Assembly (NCBI GenBank): GCA_013399875.1
Contig: VXAZ01002108.1
Coordinates: forward strand, 688,120-752,119
Direction: 5' to 3'
From: Gymnorhina tibicen
Lineage: Eukaryota > Chordata > Aves > Passeriformes > Artamidae
Length of the DNA: 64,000 nt
Made by a program: the position numbers and the translations under genes. This document shows, one piece after another, positions 26,701 through 39,014 of the stretch. Each line of letters begins with the position of its first letter. The stretch's first letter is position 1. The notes under the pieces were generated by a model that did no database searches, was not told where the DNA came from, and saw nothing but the letters and a program-made list of their open reading frames with translations.

Positions 26701-28870
26701 TCTGGACAAGCATTCTGTGCTGCTGCATTGCATTGAGTTGGGAAAATGTGAGGTCACAGTATCTGATAGCAGTTATTTATCCCTGTGAAATTACATCAGA
26801 GGCTTCAAGTTTAGAGGCAAAGCATCAACTTTCTGTGGTATCCAGCTGTAGGGAAAGGAGTTGCCTGTTTCCAAGTGCTCCTTTTCATCACTTCTAGATG
26901 GAGAATTTGTTATGAGGACTGGGAATAAAATTACTGATATATATTAGAAGTGATGTAAAGAAAGAAAACTAGCAAAGAGCAGCCAGAGCCAGAGTATGCA
27001 TGTACTAATTCCACTGATTTTCCTTGTGTTTTTCCAAGTGTATACTCTTTGCTAGCTTAAACTCTGGACGTTACCCCCAAAAGTTGAAAGGGGACCAGTG
27101 AGACAACAGTGTAGGACCTTTGAAACTGCTGGATATGCCCTCAATGAAATGGCTCTGCTATCACAGGACTCTGTTCTTAGTGTTGTGGGGTAGTTGTACA
27201 GCTACACTAAAACTGGGATTCCCAGGGGCAAGGCAGGTGGTTTGGGCTTTTACCTACTACACTGAGTCATTTTTGACTGGGATATTCTTTTCTCTGTTCC
27301 CAACCATCTAATTTTTTAAGATTTTTGATGTTTTTGATGTTTTTTCTACACATCCTTCTTTGGAAGCCAAATGCATTGGAAAAGCTTTTATTAAATCTGT
27401 AATATATTGACAAAATGATTTAATGCAGTTGAGAAGAACTATTTGAGGTATTTTCCATGGTGCACCAGGACAAAAATACAAAAGTGTATAAAACATTTAC
27501 TGCAACTCACTGCAAATCCATTCTAAGGGATGAAATAATGCAAAACAACATCATTGTCTCCTTACATGTATTTCTACTGTTCATTTATCTAATATGATCT
27601 CTATCCTGTTGTGCCACACTGATCTGCAAGATTATTGATGTACAGTGCAACCTTCCTCCTGGAGGGAGGTGCAACAATTTCCCACTTTGTTGCCTATTTT
27701 TGCCATATCAGTCATGGATCTTACCCAGAACACAAAAAATCAGATCCCTGCTCTGCTCTAAAATTTGAAAGCTCTGGAAGTCTCCTATCATTGCAGAGCT
27801 ACCAGTACAATTTTACTTTCCTCCTAACAACTGGAAAGAGTAGGTTTCATATTCCACTCCCATTCACTTTGATCTGATCTGATTTATCCACTTTTTCTGA
27901 GTACCATAAAAAGAAATGGGAAGGCCATCTGCTTTTTATGGTCAGAAAGCATTGTCATAGTGGTCGATGGGAAGCATGGGCCAGAGCTTGTGACTAATAC
28001 TGGAGCAGGTGATCTAACAACATTAAATGACAGGACTTAAGAGGAAGGAATTGCACATCCCAGACAGTTCCTTCTCTCCATTTCACACCCTGGCTGCACA
28101 GCCCACTCCTTTCCTATGCTAGCTCTGGTGCTTAAAGAGATCTGGTTGAGCCACTTCTGTGGCAGAAGATGATTTGCATCGTGGCTTTAACAAAGCCATT
28201 TTCTGCTGCCATGGAGGACTGACGTGGCCTGGTTGTGCAGGAGACAATCCCTGCAGTGGGCACAAGGACACAGGCAGCTGCAGAGGGAGGCGGGAGGGCA
28301 GAGCAGGGCTGTGCCCCTGGCAGCAGGGAGCTGACAGACTGGCTCAGGCTTTTGTGAAGCCCTGGTAGATTCCTGGGAGCTGATTCACTGTGACTGGGTC
28401 AGCCGGGATGTGACAGGATGCTGTACTTTAGCTTACACCTTCAAGAACTGGATGCCTTGAAAAGCATGAAGATTTCTACTCTTCTGCACATTCTGACCTG
28501 TCAGTACAAAGGGGTTCACTTTTCCTGAGACTAACTTTGGTCTGCAAGACAGGCACAGTGTCAAGCCCTCTGCACAACAGGGAACAAGGCAAATATGGTC
28601 TCCCCTCCCTTGTCTTAAGACAGAAGCCAAACACTCTCGTCTCTTCTCTCACTGTGCTACGTTTCCTTTTCTAATGGGCCGGTTGCTAATTTAGTGAGAG
28701 TTCTGCTAAAGGAATCTATCTGGTTATGGGCTTTTCATACCTGTTTTAAAATTATACTAGAGAAGATGGAACCTGGACTCAAAATACTGTCAAAATGTAG
28801 AAAAGACACGATCTGAACAGCAGTAATGTTTAACTATTCATCATCTGTCTGGCTTCTCATTTACACATAC
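23757..28870 (-). other. TENM1: TENM1 intron between exons C and D
   Basis: 5.1 kb intron, phase 1, GT-AG. It contains a hairpin-forming inverted repeat at 24564-24602, a short direct duplication of tttttgatg near 27325-27345 and a GC-rich, CpG-poor patch at about 28150-28420. No exon recognised. Confidence 0.85.
24564..24602. repeat. Hairpin-forming inverted repeat (15 bp stem, 3-nt bulge)
   Basis: GTCTGTGAT (24564-24572) pairs with ATCACAGAC (24594-24602); inside it CAGCAT (24573-24578) pairs with ATGCTG (24585-24590). Loop CGTGAC, bulge CAA. 39 nt in total, within the C-D intron. Confidence 0.88.
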
Positions 28871-29023
28871 CTTTTTTTTCTGTTTTATCTGAAGCTTTTC
28901 CTCCAATTGGTGAGTAAGTAGTATCCATGGATTCTGTTCCTTTATTTCCTTTGCTAACTCCATTTTCATAGAGCTGCCCTTCCACAGGCTGTAGTTGCCA
29001 GGTTAAACCAAACAAGTGTACTG
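28871..29023 (-). CDS. TENM1: TENM1 exon C: end of membrane helix and start of the extracellular linker
   Basis: 153 bp internal exon, phase 1-1, exactly 51 codons. Acceptor TTTTTTTGCAG|CAGTACAC; because the exon itself begins CAG, the site is a tandem NAGNAG acceptor and the second AG would drop one alanine. Donor AAAAAAAAG|GTATGT. The translation, with the split Ala, runs AVHLFGLTWQLQPVEGQLYE and then NGVSKGNKGTESMDTT, SPIGGKASDKTEKK. The first 6 to 8 residues finish the membrane helix, the rest is the hydrophilic extracellular stalk. The 3' end carries a run of eight A bases encoding Glu-Lys-Lys directly at the donor. Skipping this exon would keep the reading frame but damage the end of the helix. 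Confidence 0.97.
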
Positions 29024-32000
29024 CTGCAAAAAAATGAAGACCAATTAATTGATGTTTAAACTACAGCACCTTCCGTGAAAGAATACGAAAAAATGCTATG
29101 ACCCAGTTTCTGCAAAGTCAAGTATTACTTTGTTCTGTTAGTAATAAATCAGAATTTCAAGGGGGCTAATGAGCAATTTACCATTTTACCTTAAAACTCA
29201 ATGTTTAATTAGTTTCCACACTTTCTTCTGGAGCTCAGCCAGGTCAGGGTGATGAATTTCTACAGCAATTAATGGAATTACTTGCAATTAAAAGGGTAAC
29301 AGTTGAATAAATTCAATATTGTGTGACAGATTCTAATGCTATATCAGTGTTGTCCCTCAGCTTTTGATTGTCAAAGACCTCAGAATTTGTTGACAAAAGC
29401 AATGACACCAACTAAAACTTCTCACCTTTCCAATCCAGTTTGAAGTGAAACTGTGGCCACTGCATTCCGAAACCTTTTCACTTAGGTTAAACGTTAGCAA
29501 AAACATTGACTCCAGACTTACTCTAGAATTACACTGCAGATAAAAAGCTGGCTCTACATCTAAAATATATGCAATTATTTTACAACACAAATTAACAGAA
29601 ATATAGTTGTTATTTGAGTATGTACTAAGAAATCTACTAAATAATCCTTTTAGGAAGCTATAAGCTCCCTTTATTGTCATATACAGGGGCTGCCTACTCT
29701 TCTTTGCCTGCAGAGCCATTCATGTTTTCTGCTTTCCTTTCTGTGTTTCTGATCTGAGGCCCTGAAGGATGGTTGGAGAAAGACAGCAACAGAGGATTTT
29801 ATTTTAGTGTAACATGATAGTACTGCAGTTAGTCTAGACAATTACCTAGGTCTTACTGAGAAGGGCAAATTATTCCAAGGAAGAGGTTGCCTTAGCATTG
29901 AAGTAACTCAGCAGGGAGGACTGATGACCCACTAAAATATGGATTGAGGGTGACCCCCACTGAGGAGCTGAAATTGTCACATAAAGAGCAAAGCCCGAGC
30001 GGCAGCTCTTTAGCCACATGCAGCAATTTGCACTGAGCAGGATCTGCCCACAGTGGGAGCCTAAAAAGGCAATATATTTGCTCTTCCTGAACCATGTAGG
30101 AACCTCAGAGACTCCCAGGAGAAATAAGTGTGGTCTAGAATGGGTCTTGCATTAAGAAAGTACATGGTTTTATTCTGCAGTTGTACATACTTCAAGGAAA
30201 ATATCTCAATACAACCAGGAAACTTGGAGACCATTTCCCATGTGTTTGGTCACAAGTCTCCTTTGCATGCTGAAAAGCTGAATTATAAAAATTTAACAAA
30301 ATCCCAAGACTTGAATGGATTCCTGTCAAGGGCTTGGGAAAAGTACCACAAGAATGCAAAGCTGCCAATCTACAGTCATTAATTCCAGATCTGTGCACTC
30401 CTGGGTCACCCAGCTATAGATATATGATCCAAAGCAAGCAAATGAGAGCACGACTACTGAATTAGTGAGGTGACAGTATTTGCGACAAATTTACTGCATC
30501 TCAGACCACTCACTCACCATCAGATCTGGACTCTGGAGACACTGGGCAGCACATATCCACTCCCCAGAAGAGGTATTAGCAGTGTACTTTTAAGCTTTCT
30601 GGTGTCAGTGGTGAGATCTCAAGCCTGGATTGCTTCATATTCTGTGGTCTTGAAATCATCAAGGGACCACGATAATACTTTGAAAAGGGTCTTGCAGAAC
30701 ACACAGAGTTAAGGTCTGACTTTTGAGATTCTTAACGCAAGACACATCACTGCCACATACAACAAAAAGCAGCCTTGACATCTCTAGAACAAGCGCTCTT
30801 GCTCCTGGCTTGAGCTCCTGGACATTATTATTATTTAAAGAGTTACTAACAACAAAAGGGAACACAGTTCAATGGGAGTGATAGCTAATGAATGTACATT
30901 TCATTTATACTAATGCAAACAATTATATCAGCACTTGAAACAGAAACTAGAAGCAAAACACAACTGCACACATCAATAATAAACTTTTAGTGGCTATGGA
31001 ATCATGAATACAATCTATTTGCTTTCTTACACTATTCTCATAGTTGTTATTATTCGTTTCCTACTACAGCATTTGCACATGCTGCAGAGGGTATGTCACA
31101 AAGCCAGGGCTGAACGTGTGCTGCACCTTTTCCTTGGTGCATGTCTTTGCCACATTACACACACTGTGCATTTTGTCATCCACCTGCACCCATTCCAATC
31201 ATTTACTGGCTTTGTCTTTCTTCAGGCTGGGGAAGTGCTGTTGTTTTTATAGCTTGTGCCAAAGCTTGGCAAGCTGGCAAAACTATCTGTATCTATGTTT
31301 GACAGTCAGCTTCCTCCTTGAGAAACACCAACTGCGTTGCAGAGAGGATGGTCTCTGCCAGGCTCGGATGTCTCATCCCTGGGAGGTGACACAGGGCACC
31401 AGACTTGTGCTAAACAATGGGCACAACTGAGGGTTGTACAGCAAAGCACGTGTCTGTGAAAATAAGATCTGCGTGAATTGATCTGAATGACTTCTAGCAC
31501 TGCACAGACCCAGTCACCTTGCAATCTTAAAATAATTCCAATTTTCATTACATTAATTATAGCTATTGAGAAATTACCTTCAGATCCAGGTGTCACTCTG
31601 GGACTAACCAGACCACAAACACCAGTAAAGGCATTAATTCTTAGAGATACCTTTTTCAGAAGTTAACTACAGGGAATAATAAATGTTTATTTAGCAGACA
31701 CAGAGCCCTCCCTAACCTTTTCATTTTCTGTGATACTTTTCTTTTACCTGGGGTATACAAAATTCCTCCAGAGCTTTTTTCCTACAACATATGTACAGCA
31801 TGTTTTAAATACACACTTAGTTCACCAAATAAAATTACATAAAACTTTCACATCTCCATCTCTCAAATCTCTTTAGAAATAAGTAGGCATGTACTGAATT
31901 TCATTAAAAAGCTCAAAAGAACTTCTCTTTTGAGTTATTCTCCCTTTGATTTTTTCTAGTGGACTTCTGGCTTTCTGGCACAGAAAATGCTGTGCAATTT

Positions 32001-35000
32001 AAGTGTGGGCCACAATGTCATTTCCCACAGCATAAATCCATTTGCAAGGTTCTCAGCTGTATTTCCCATGTGTAATGCCCAGGTGTAAGATCCTACTCCA
32101 CAGAACAAAGAGGAGATGATACCAACACTCTGTCCACCTTAGTACTGGGCTGGGTAAAAAGGAGGGTGATTCATTTTCTGATGGATGTCTCTGACCTTTC
32201 CTCAGAGTTCAACCTTCTGGAGACCTTGACTGCAGTACCCTTGAGGGCTGGCTGCTGACTAACAGTATGAAACCCACCATTAGGACTAAGGATGCATTAT
32301 ATGATGTAGCTCAAGTTCACACAGAACAGCCTCTGAGGTTTGATGACTACACTTACATTACAGAAGAAGCAAAAGCTACTCTGGCTCTGCCTATCTGGCA
32401 TTCCAAAAAATTTCTGCAATCACATACCCTGTATTTTGCAGCACCTAAAATACTTCAGTTACTAGTAGGGTGCGTAAGGTCACTGCTGAGCAGCTACAGT
32501 TTCAGGCAATACCCAAGGACCAGCAGGCAAATGGAGATGAAACAGCTTGTGAGCTGGCACAAGTGCAAAATTCACACTTTTGTTAGGAGGAGCTGTGGTG
32601 AGTCAGCAGGAGCATCAGCCCCTAACTTCCATCAGCTGGCCTAACCAAACCTCTCCTCTGACAGCTGAGTGCAGTATTCTCCCTGCTGGTAGGAACTGCA
32701 CTCATCTGAAAAGATATTCTTTCTTGGCTTGCTTGAACATCCAGTATAATCCCGTGTCACTAATTACATTACTACTTTGCTCTGTGCAATCTATGAGTTG
32801 CTCACTGCCATGAGCAGAGCTGTACATTGCTTTCACTGAGGTGATCTGGAGGAAAAAATGATCTGAAGGCAAAATTTGACCCTCTTTACATAATGTTGGG
32901 GGACAGGGCATGGCTGTTATGGCAGAAGCTAGATTTGGAGGAGTCTGTAGTCAGTGGATTTGAAGAGACTGGAGGATGCCACAGGATTATGGTGAAGCCA
33001 AGTTTCTTCCTCCCCACCCTGCCCTGGCCAGGCTGCACAGTGGAGCTGTGCAGGGTGGTTTTAAATGATCTCTCCCTCTCCAGTACAGAAAATCCTAGTC
33101 ACAGTACAGAGCTTTTCTTAACTAATTTATTATGCTTCTTAGGTAAAAAAATAATTATTAGGTATGAAACAGATCTCTTGCAGAAAAAGAAATATTAAAG
33201 GCCTACATCATCTACCCTTTCCATAAATTTCTTTCATGGAATCTCTCAGCAAAGAGATGAAAAGTGAGTGTAACTTTATGCTGTCTAAGGGATTTTCCCT
33301 TCTTAGAGGCAGGTTTTTGTTGCTTCATGTTACTGCTCTAAGTGAAACCAGTAGGGCCACGTTCAGAACAAAAGCTTGAGTCTTTACCTCTGAAGTAGCT
33401 GACCAGATCACTTATTTTGTTCAACACTTAAACAAAACAAATTGACAGTTCCAGACTGACTACCTCGTCCCTACAATGCTGCAGCATACTCAAGTAAATA
33501 CCCACAAAGATACAAGTAATTTTTTCAGAACTCGCTTTGTAAACTGGATTAACACGCCATCTGCTAGGAAGCCAATGATCTAATTTAATTTATTCTTATC
33601 TACCTTCTGTGTAAGCACAGCTTGTCAACTCCGGTGCTACATGTTTGGCAGAATATGAATAAGAGCCTTGGCTCCAGTGCAAAAGAGAACCTCAGTAGTG
33701 AGGAGATGTCAAAAAAGTCCTGTGCAATAAGTACTTACTACCTGTGAGATGAACTTCAAAGGACAAAAATCCTGCAAATGTGAAGTCTCTCCAAATTGCT
33801 GACCTCCACTAAAGGCTTGTGTTTAGCTTTCTCTGCTGTTTTACAGAATCTCAGTAGATCATCCCTCTGAAGCCCAGACTTCAGAAGAGCTGTAATAGAA
33901 TGTATATCAGCAGCTGACTACTCTTTCTGCACCTGCTCTAAGTGCCAGAAAATTATTTGTTTCTGTAACTGCTAGCAGGTTCTGCTTATAAAACTGGATT
34001 TCACTGTGGCATGAAGCCACAGATGCGTCAGTGTCCCAGTTCCAGTAAAGGTGAATTAATGAGAAAAATACCTGGACACAAGTAAGAGCCAGAATCAAAG
34101 TCCTGATCCTGACCTTTAGAAGAGATGATCTTCTGTAAGCTCATTTTAAAAATAAAATACTATTTCATTCTGCTGTAAACAGATCTCAGAATTTGAGATT
34201 GTTAATATTTGATTCAGTCTTCAGAATATTTTTTAAAATCCATGTTAAAGTGATAAGTTATTCTGACCATCTAAGGTATTTAATGAAATAAGGACTTCTT
34301 CGATATATTTGTTATAGCCATCTTAACTCTCAGCACTCTCCTCTTTCTCAAGAAGTCTTCTCTTCATACCTAACGTATTTTCATACCTGAAAATACAAAT
34401 ATACCCCTCTCTCCTGCAATCCTCCTACATGGATGACGGTTTCATTTTTCATTACCGAGTCATATTTTAGACTTAGGAACAAACAAAACCTAGTCTTGAG
34501 CAACAGTAGATGTGTCTCCTCTGACTACTTAGAGATTTGTGACAGAATCAAGCTCCTCAGTAAGACCCAGGATCCAGAGAGCACACACCGCCATTCCCAG
34601 CTGAGAGACCCCGATGTATCTGTCTCACTGAGAGTTCTCCCAGTAAGGAGTTCAATGGCATTTCAGGGTTATGCATCTGTATCACAACATTTGCATAACC
34701 CTGAAACACCTAGCACTGTTTACTATACCGTTATATTCTTCAGGGTACAGCAGTATATTTTCCCCTTGAGCCTTCTCTGCATAATTCCTATTTTTGCTAC
34801 TGTTAAACACTGTCTAAAGCGATGCAACCAATGTTATAAATCTATGCACTGAGATACATACGTCCTTAAAATTTGGCCTGGCCTTTCCCAACGTTGAAAC
34901 CATCACTCCTCTCCCTTGTACACAGAGTGAGAAATCGCAGGTCACAGTGTCAGTCAGCACAGAGACTTTAATTTCCTTACCCTCCATGTGAATATAATTT

Positions 35001-38000
35001 AAGACCCAACACCCATCTCCGGTGCCTACTCATAAATAGTGATAATATCATGAAGGATAGCGACGACTTCATATTCATACTTGAGAATTCATTTGTATAT
35101 AAAATAGTCATTTCGTAGTCAGGGATGGTTAAATCCAAGAACATGAGATGCAATTTTCAGAGGCACTGAACATTTGCATCACCTGCTGAAATCAATAGGA
35201 GCAGTAGGAGTTCAGCACCTTTGATCAATAGGACCAGTGATTTGCAAGTCCAAATCAGCTGCTGATAAAATGGTAAAGTATCACGGAAGAAAAAGCCTAC
35301 TCGCTAATGGGCTAAAAATAACTACTAAATGAGCAGCCATATCACCCCTTGTACTGGGCTTAAGGGAAATGATGTGGTGTTGGAAAAAACCAGAAGAAAT
35401 ACTGCATTTCTTATTCTATCTCTTGTATTTGCCTAATTTACTCTTAAATTTTTTGGCAAGAGTCTCAGGAACTGCTGGTGGAGCTGCTGTAGCTCCCCAT
35501 GCATTGGTGAGAGGCACCAACATCACCTTCCTGAGGCGTGTCCCAATTGCTCACCTGCCTCGCTGCCCACTTTGTGGGCAAATTCAACAACTGTGCCCCA
35601 GATTTACATTTCTCAACACACAGGAAAACAGAAAAGGAAAGTAGGGCTTTTTTCCATAGAAAATAATTCAACACATTTACAATTACATCTCCAACAGTTT
35701 GAAGACCAAACATGCACTTTATGAAATAAGGTTTTTTTGGAGTAACTACTATGACTTTAGAACCTATTCACAGCAATTACTCCCGTTGGAAGTGAAAATA
35801 TGTGTTTTACTTGATAAACTAAAGATTTTCAATAAATTTGCTGTTACACAACCATCAACAGTGTTCTAAATTTCCTTACTGTCCATATAATAGCCAAATT
35901 TATTTTAGAAAGGCCAAATAGTAAACACAGTAATTATAGGCCAAAAGAGGATTAATGGAGAAATAGTATTTTTTTTTAACTGAACAGTAGTTCAAAGGAG
36001 AGAAAATACAGAAGAATTATGTGTTCTTATGTAAAAGCTTCACTACCGAGTCTCACTGATAAGAGGGAAATGCTGAAAAATAAAAGAACAAAACCATTTT
36101 GCTAGTTTATCTTTTGATTGAAAAGAAATCACAGCTAAGAGCACTCTAGCACAGTCTCAGTTCATTACAAATATAAGAGCCACGTGTAAATTTGATCTGG
36201 AATAAGCTTTGTGCCTCTAAGACTTTGGAGATGTTCTGACTTGAGGCTGAGATTTGGGCCTCTTTTTAAAAGTAATGTGTAGCTCAAGCATTTAATGGCA
36301 GTGAAAAATACTTGGAAAAAACCATTTAAATTCTTAGATTAGGAGAAGAAAAAGCTTGATATTAAATTTTGATCAACATTCATTTGGCCTGCAATTGTAG
36401 TTTATGGTAAGTTAATGCAGTCTATGTCAAAAAATACAATGATGAAAACAATTTTGCCTTTAAAAAGTCTCCCTTATTCTTCCAGTAAAAACTGCTGAGC
36501 TGATCACAGGTTAAGTTTGGTCCTGAAATTAAAATGAGTTTTGTTTTACAATTTGGGCCGAAGTCTGTAGTGATTGCTCAGACACAACTTCCTCTGACTT
36601 GAAGACAACCTGATGGAGTGAGGGATCTGAATCGTGGTGTGCAAAGAGAAAACACTTGGGGGAGTGAATTTTTAACTTCAGAGTGTTACATACGGTCTGA
36701 ATTTCTATATTCAACTACTCGTTTAAAACATGCACATTTAAACTTTTGATGTGAAAAGATATGCAAATATGCAAGCCTACAGAGCCAGCGAACTTTGAAA
36801 ACAGTTTATATGCTATGATTTAAACCTAGCAAAAGGGAAAGAACTAAGGAATCTGAGTCGTAAGAAGAGACCATAAACTTATTTAAATATTTAGCTGACC
36901 AGAGATGGGCAGCAGGAATATTCACTGGGAATAAGCTAATTAATACTACCTGAATCTGCAGGAAAGCTTATGCAACAGAAAAATTTCTGAGGAAAACGAG
37001 AGCAAATAACCACATCCTGAAAAGTTTTCTGAATTATAACTCCTGGTTCAAAAATTTATATTTTTTCCATAGAAAACATAAATAGAAATAATAATTTATA
37101 AAATGCAAGGACATCTCCATTTTACCTGCTTCTGCCTAACTAGAGAAAACATGCTACACCCTTTTGTTACCAAGATATGACAAACAGACACATCTACAGG
37201 AGAGTCACACAGAGCTTTTTAATTCAGGGTGACAAGGAGTGCTTCCAGCCTTCTCAGGCTGATGACATATAGCAGTATATCCCTAGAAAGTTACAGAAAT
37301 TTCAGTGGCAGACTGAAATCTAAACAGGGATGAAAGAGGCAGTGCTTCATGCAGATAAAATCTAAATGGTGTGGGTGGGATAATATGTGTAGCAAACAGA
37401 TGAGGCTGCAAACATGATACAGCCTGTCCTAACCGAGGGCATATGCTCACCAGCTGTTATGAAAATCTGCAATTAATGGAGCTTACGAGATCCTCAGGTG
37501 CTTTCAAATCATCATGCACCAGAAATGCTCAAATCTGCTTTCCCATATGCATTAGGTGAGGATGCTAGGAAAAAATCCCTCCTGATGAGCATCTTGCTGA
37601 CAACAACCAAAACTTTGTCACTATGGGACCAAAAAAAACCTCAGTGGGAAACAAGAAATTATTGAAATTTTAATTTTCACTATAGATACGTTTATTCAGA
37701 GATTACAGAAAGTCAGTGGCCATTTATCAGTTTGGAGGTATCTGTGCTTGTATCTCTGTCAAGTTTTACCAACTTGAACTGCACTCTTTCAGGCAAACCT
37801 GGAATTATTCCCACTCAAGCTACAGGACATCAGGGATACTCTGGCTCCTGTCACCTGTGAACTGTCATCTAAAACAACAGTCCGTGTGTGAGACCGCAAA
37901 AGCAAATTAGATTTCCCTATGTTTACAAAAGCTACAGTCGCGTTCTTAAATTCTACATGCAGAATGTTCTTTAATGTTTTCAATTCAGATTGAAAACCCA

Positions 38001-38775
38001 ATGCAATAATTGAAGTTCAGGCTAAATGTTATGTACGAAATCACACAGAATTGCTCTCCTATGTATGATTGTAACCACATTGACTTCAGCCACCTCCAAT
38101 ATCCCCGTCCTCCAAAAAAACCCAAAAAACAACCCCAAACCTGGGGAAGACCTTCCTAGCTACTCTGATAAACCTGTCCAATATATTTTGCTAACAAAAA
38201 TCACAAAGTTGATACTGTGTAACCTATTTTTTAAACATAAATTCAATAAAGGGATAACAAAATCTATCTTAGTCAACATGGTCTAAAACTATTTTTAGAG
38301 CTAGCTGTCATTCTAGCAAATGATAAAACTATTAGGACGAAAACCATGTAAGATTTAAATGATGATGAGACTGAAGAAATTAACTAAAGGTAGCAAGGCT
38401 AAACACAATTAAACATTACCAGTCTTTCCAAATAATTCTTTAAGAGCAACAATGTTGTAAGGCGTAATATGAAAATCAAATGTTTAAGAAAATATCACAG
38501 CAATTAAAATCAGTAGGAGCCCTCTGCTAGTATAAACATGTAATTTTGAGTATTTCTTTCTCTGTTAGGCAGCATCAAGGTTAACAGAATAGAAACTTAA
38601 TGAGAATTCCATGTTCAACCTTTAGCCAATGCAGTGTTTTGTTCGCCAGGATTTACAAAGCACCAGTGGCAAATATTATTTGTAAAACATGATTTGTGTT
38701 AGTGCAAAGCAAGCAAGACAACAGAGCAGCGGAGGTAAAAGAATAATTCAGCAGAGGAAAGGAAGCAAGGCTTAC
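29024..38775 (-). other. TENM1: TENM1 intron between exons B and C
   Basis: 9.75 kb intron, phase 1, GT-AG. It contains the perfect 15-bp inverted repeat at 34661-34706 and an octamer-like pair (atgcaaatatgcaa, 36761-36774). Otherwise AT-rich and unremarkable. No CR1 copy recognised here. Confidence 0.85.
34661..34706. repeat. Perfect 15-bp inverted repeat, 16-nt loop
   Basis: Left arm TTTCAGGGTTATGCA (34661-34675), right arm TGCATAACCCTGAAA (34692-34706), exact reverse complements, with loop tctgtatcacaacatt. After about 13 to 14 unpaired bases on each side, AGTAA (34642-34646) and TTACT (34720-34724) could extend the structure. It lies inside the B-C intron of TENM1, so it would be transcribed in the pre-mRNA. 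It could be a small-RNA-like hairpin, a remnant of a foldback element, or a paired regulatory site. Confidence 0.9.
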
Positions 38776-39014
38776 CGATGACATAGGCGAGCAACAGTGC
38801 CAGGGTCACTGTGATAGCAGTGGCACTCAGAGCTGTGCACTTCCAGTTGCAACACCTGTAAGGTTTGTTAAAAGTGAAGGCAGGTCTGGAAAAGGTACTT
38901 CTAGGAAGAGGCCTAGGAGGTGGAGAGTAAACAGTATTGGATGTTAAGGGATAGTTCTGACTGGCTGCGCTGAAGATAGCTGAAGACCCAGATCCATGTT
39001 TAAACAGGAAATGC
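38776..39014 (-). CDS. TENM1: TENM1 exon B: juxtamembrane region and transmembrane helix
   Basis: 239 bp internal exon, acceptor CTTCGTAG|GCATTTC after a long pyrimidine tract, donor GTCATCG|GTAAGC (close to consensus). The first base completes Arg from exon A; the last base G joins exon C to give Ala. It encodes [15 protein letters not shown], a Pro/Ser-rich stretch with PPPRPLPRS (a second proline-rich, SH3-ligand-like site), the basic/cysteine cluster [11 protein letters not shown] just before the membrane, and then the hydrophobic segment [19 protein letters not shown]. The helix continues a few residues into exon C. With no signal peptide and the proline-rich side N-terminal, this is the signal anchor of a type II protein (N-terminus in the cytoplasm). 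The three juxtamembrane cysteines could be acylated; that is inference. Confidence 0.97.

Noticed and set aside
34433..34852. 139-codon plus-strand frame with ATG and hydrophobic C-terminus
   Set aside because: Lies in the TENM1 B-C intron and spans the inverted repeat; no family resemblance, and about this many codons is expected once by chance in the window.
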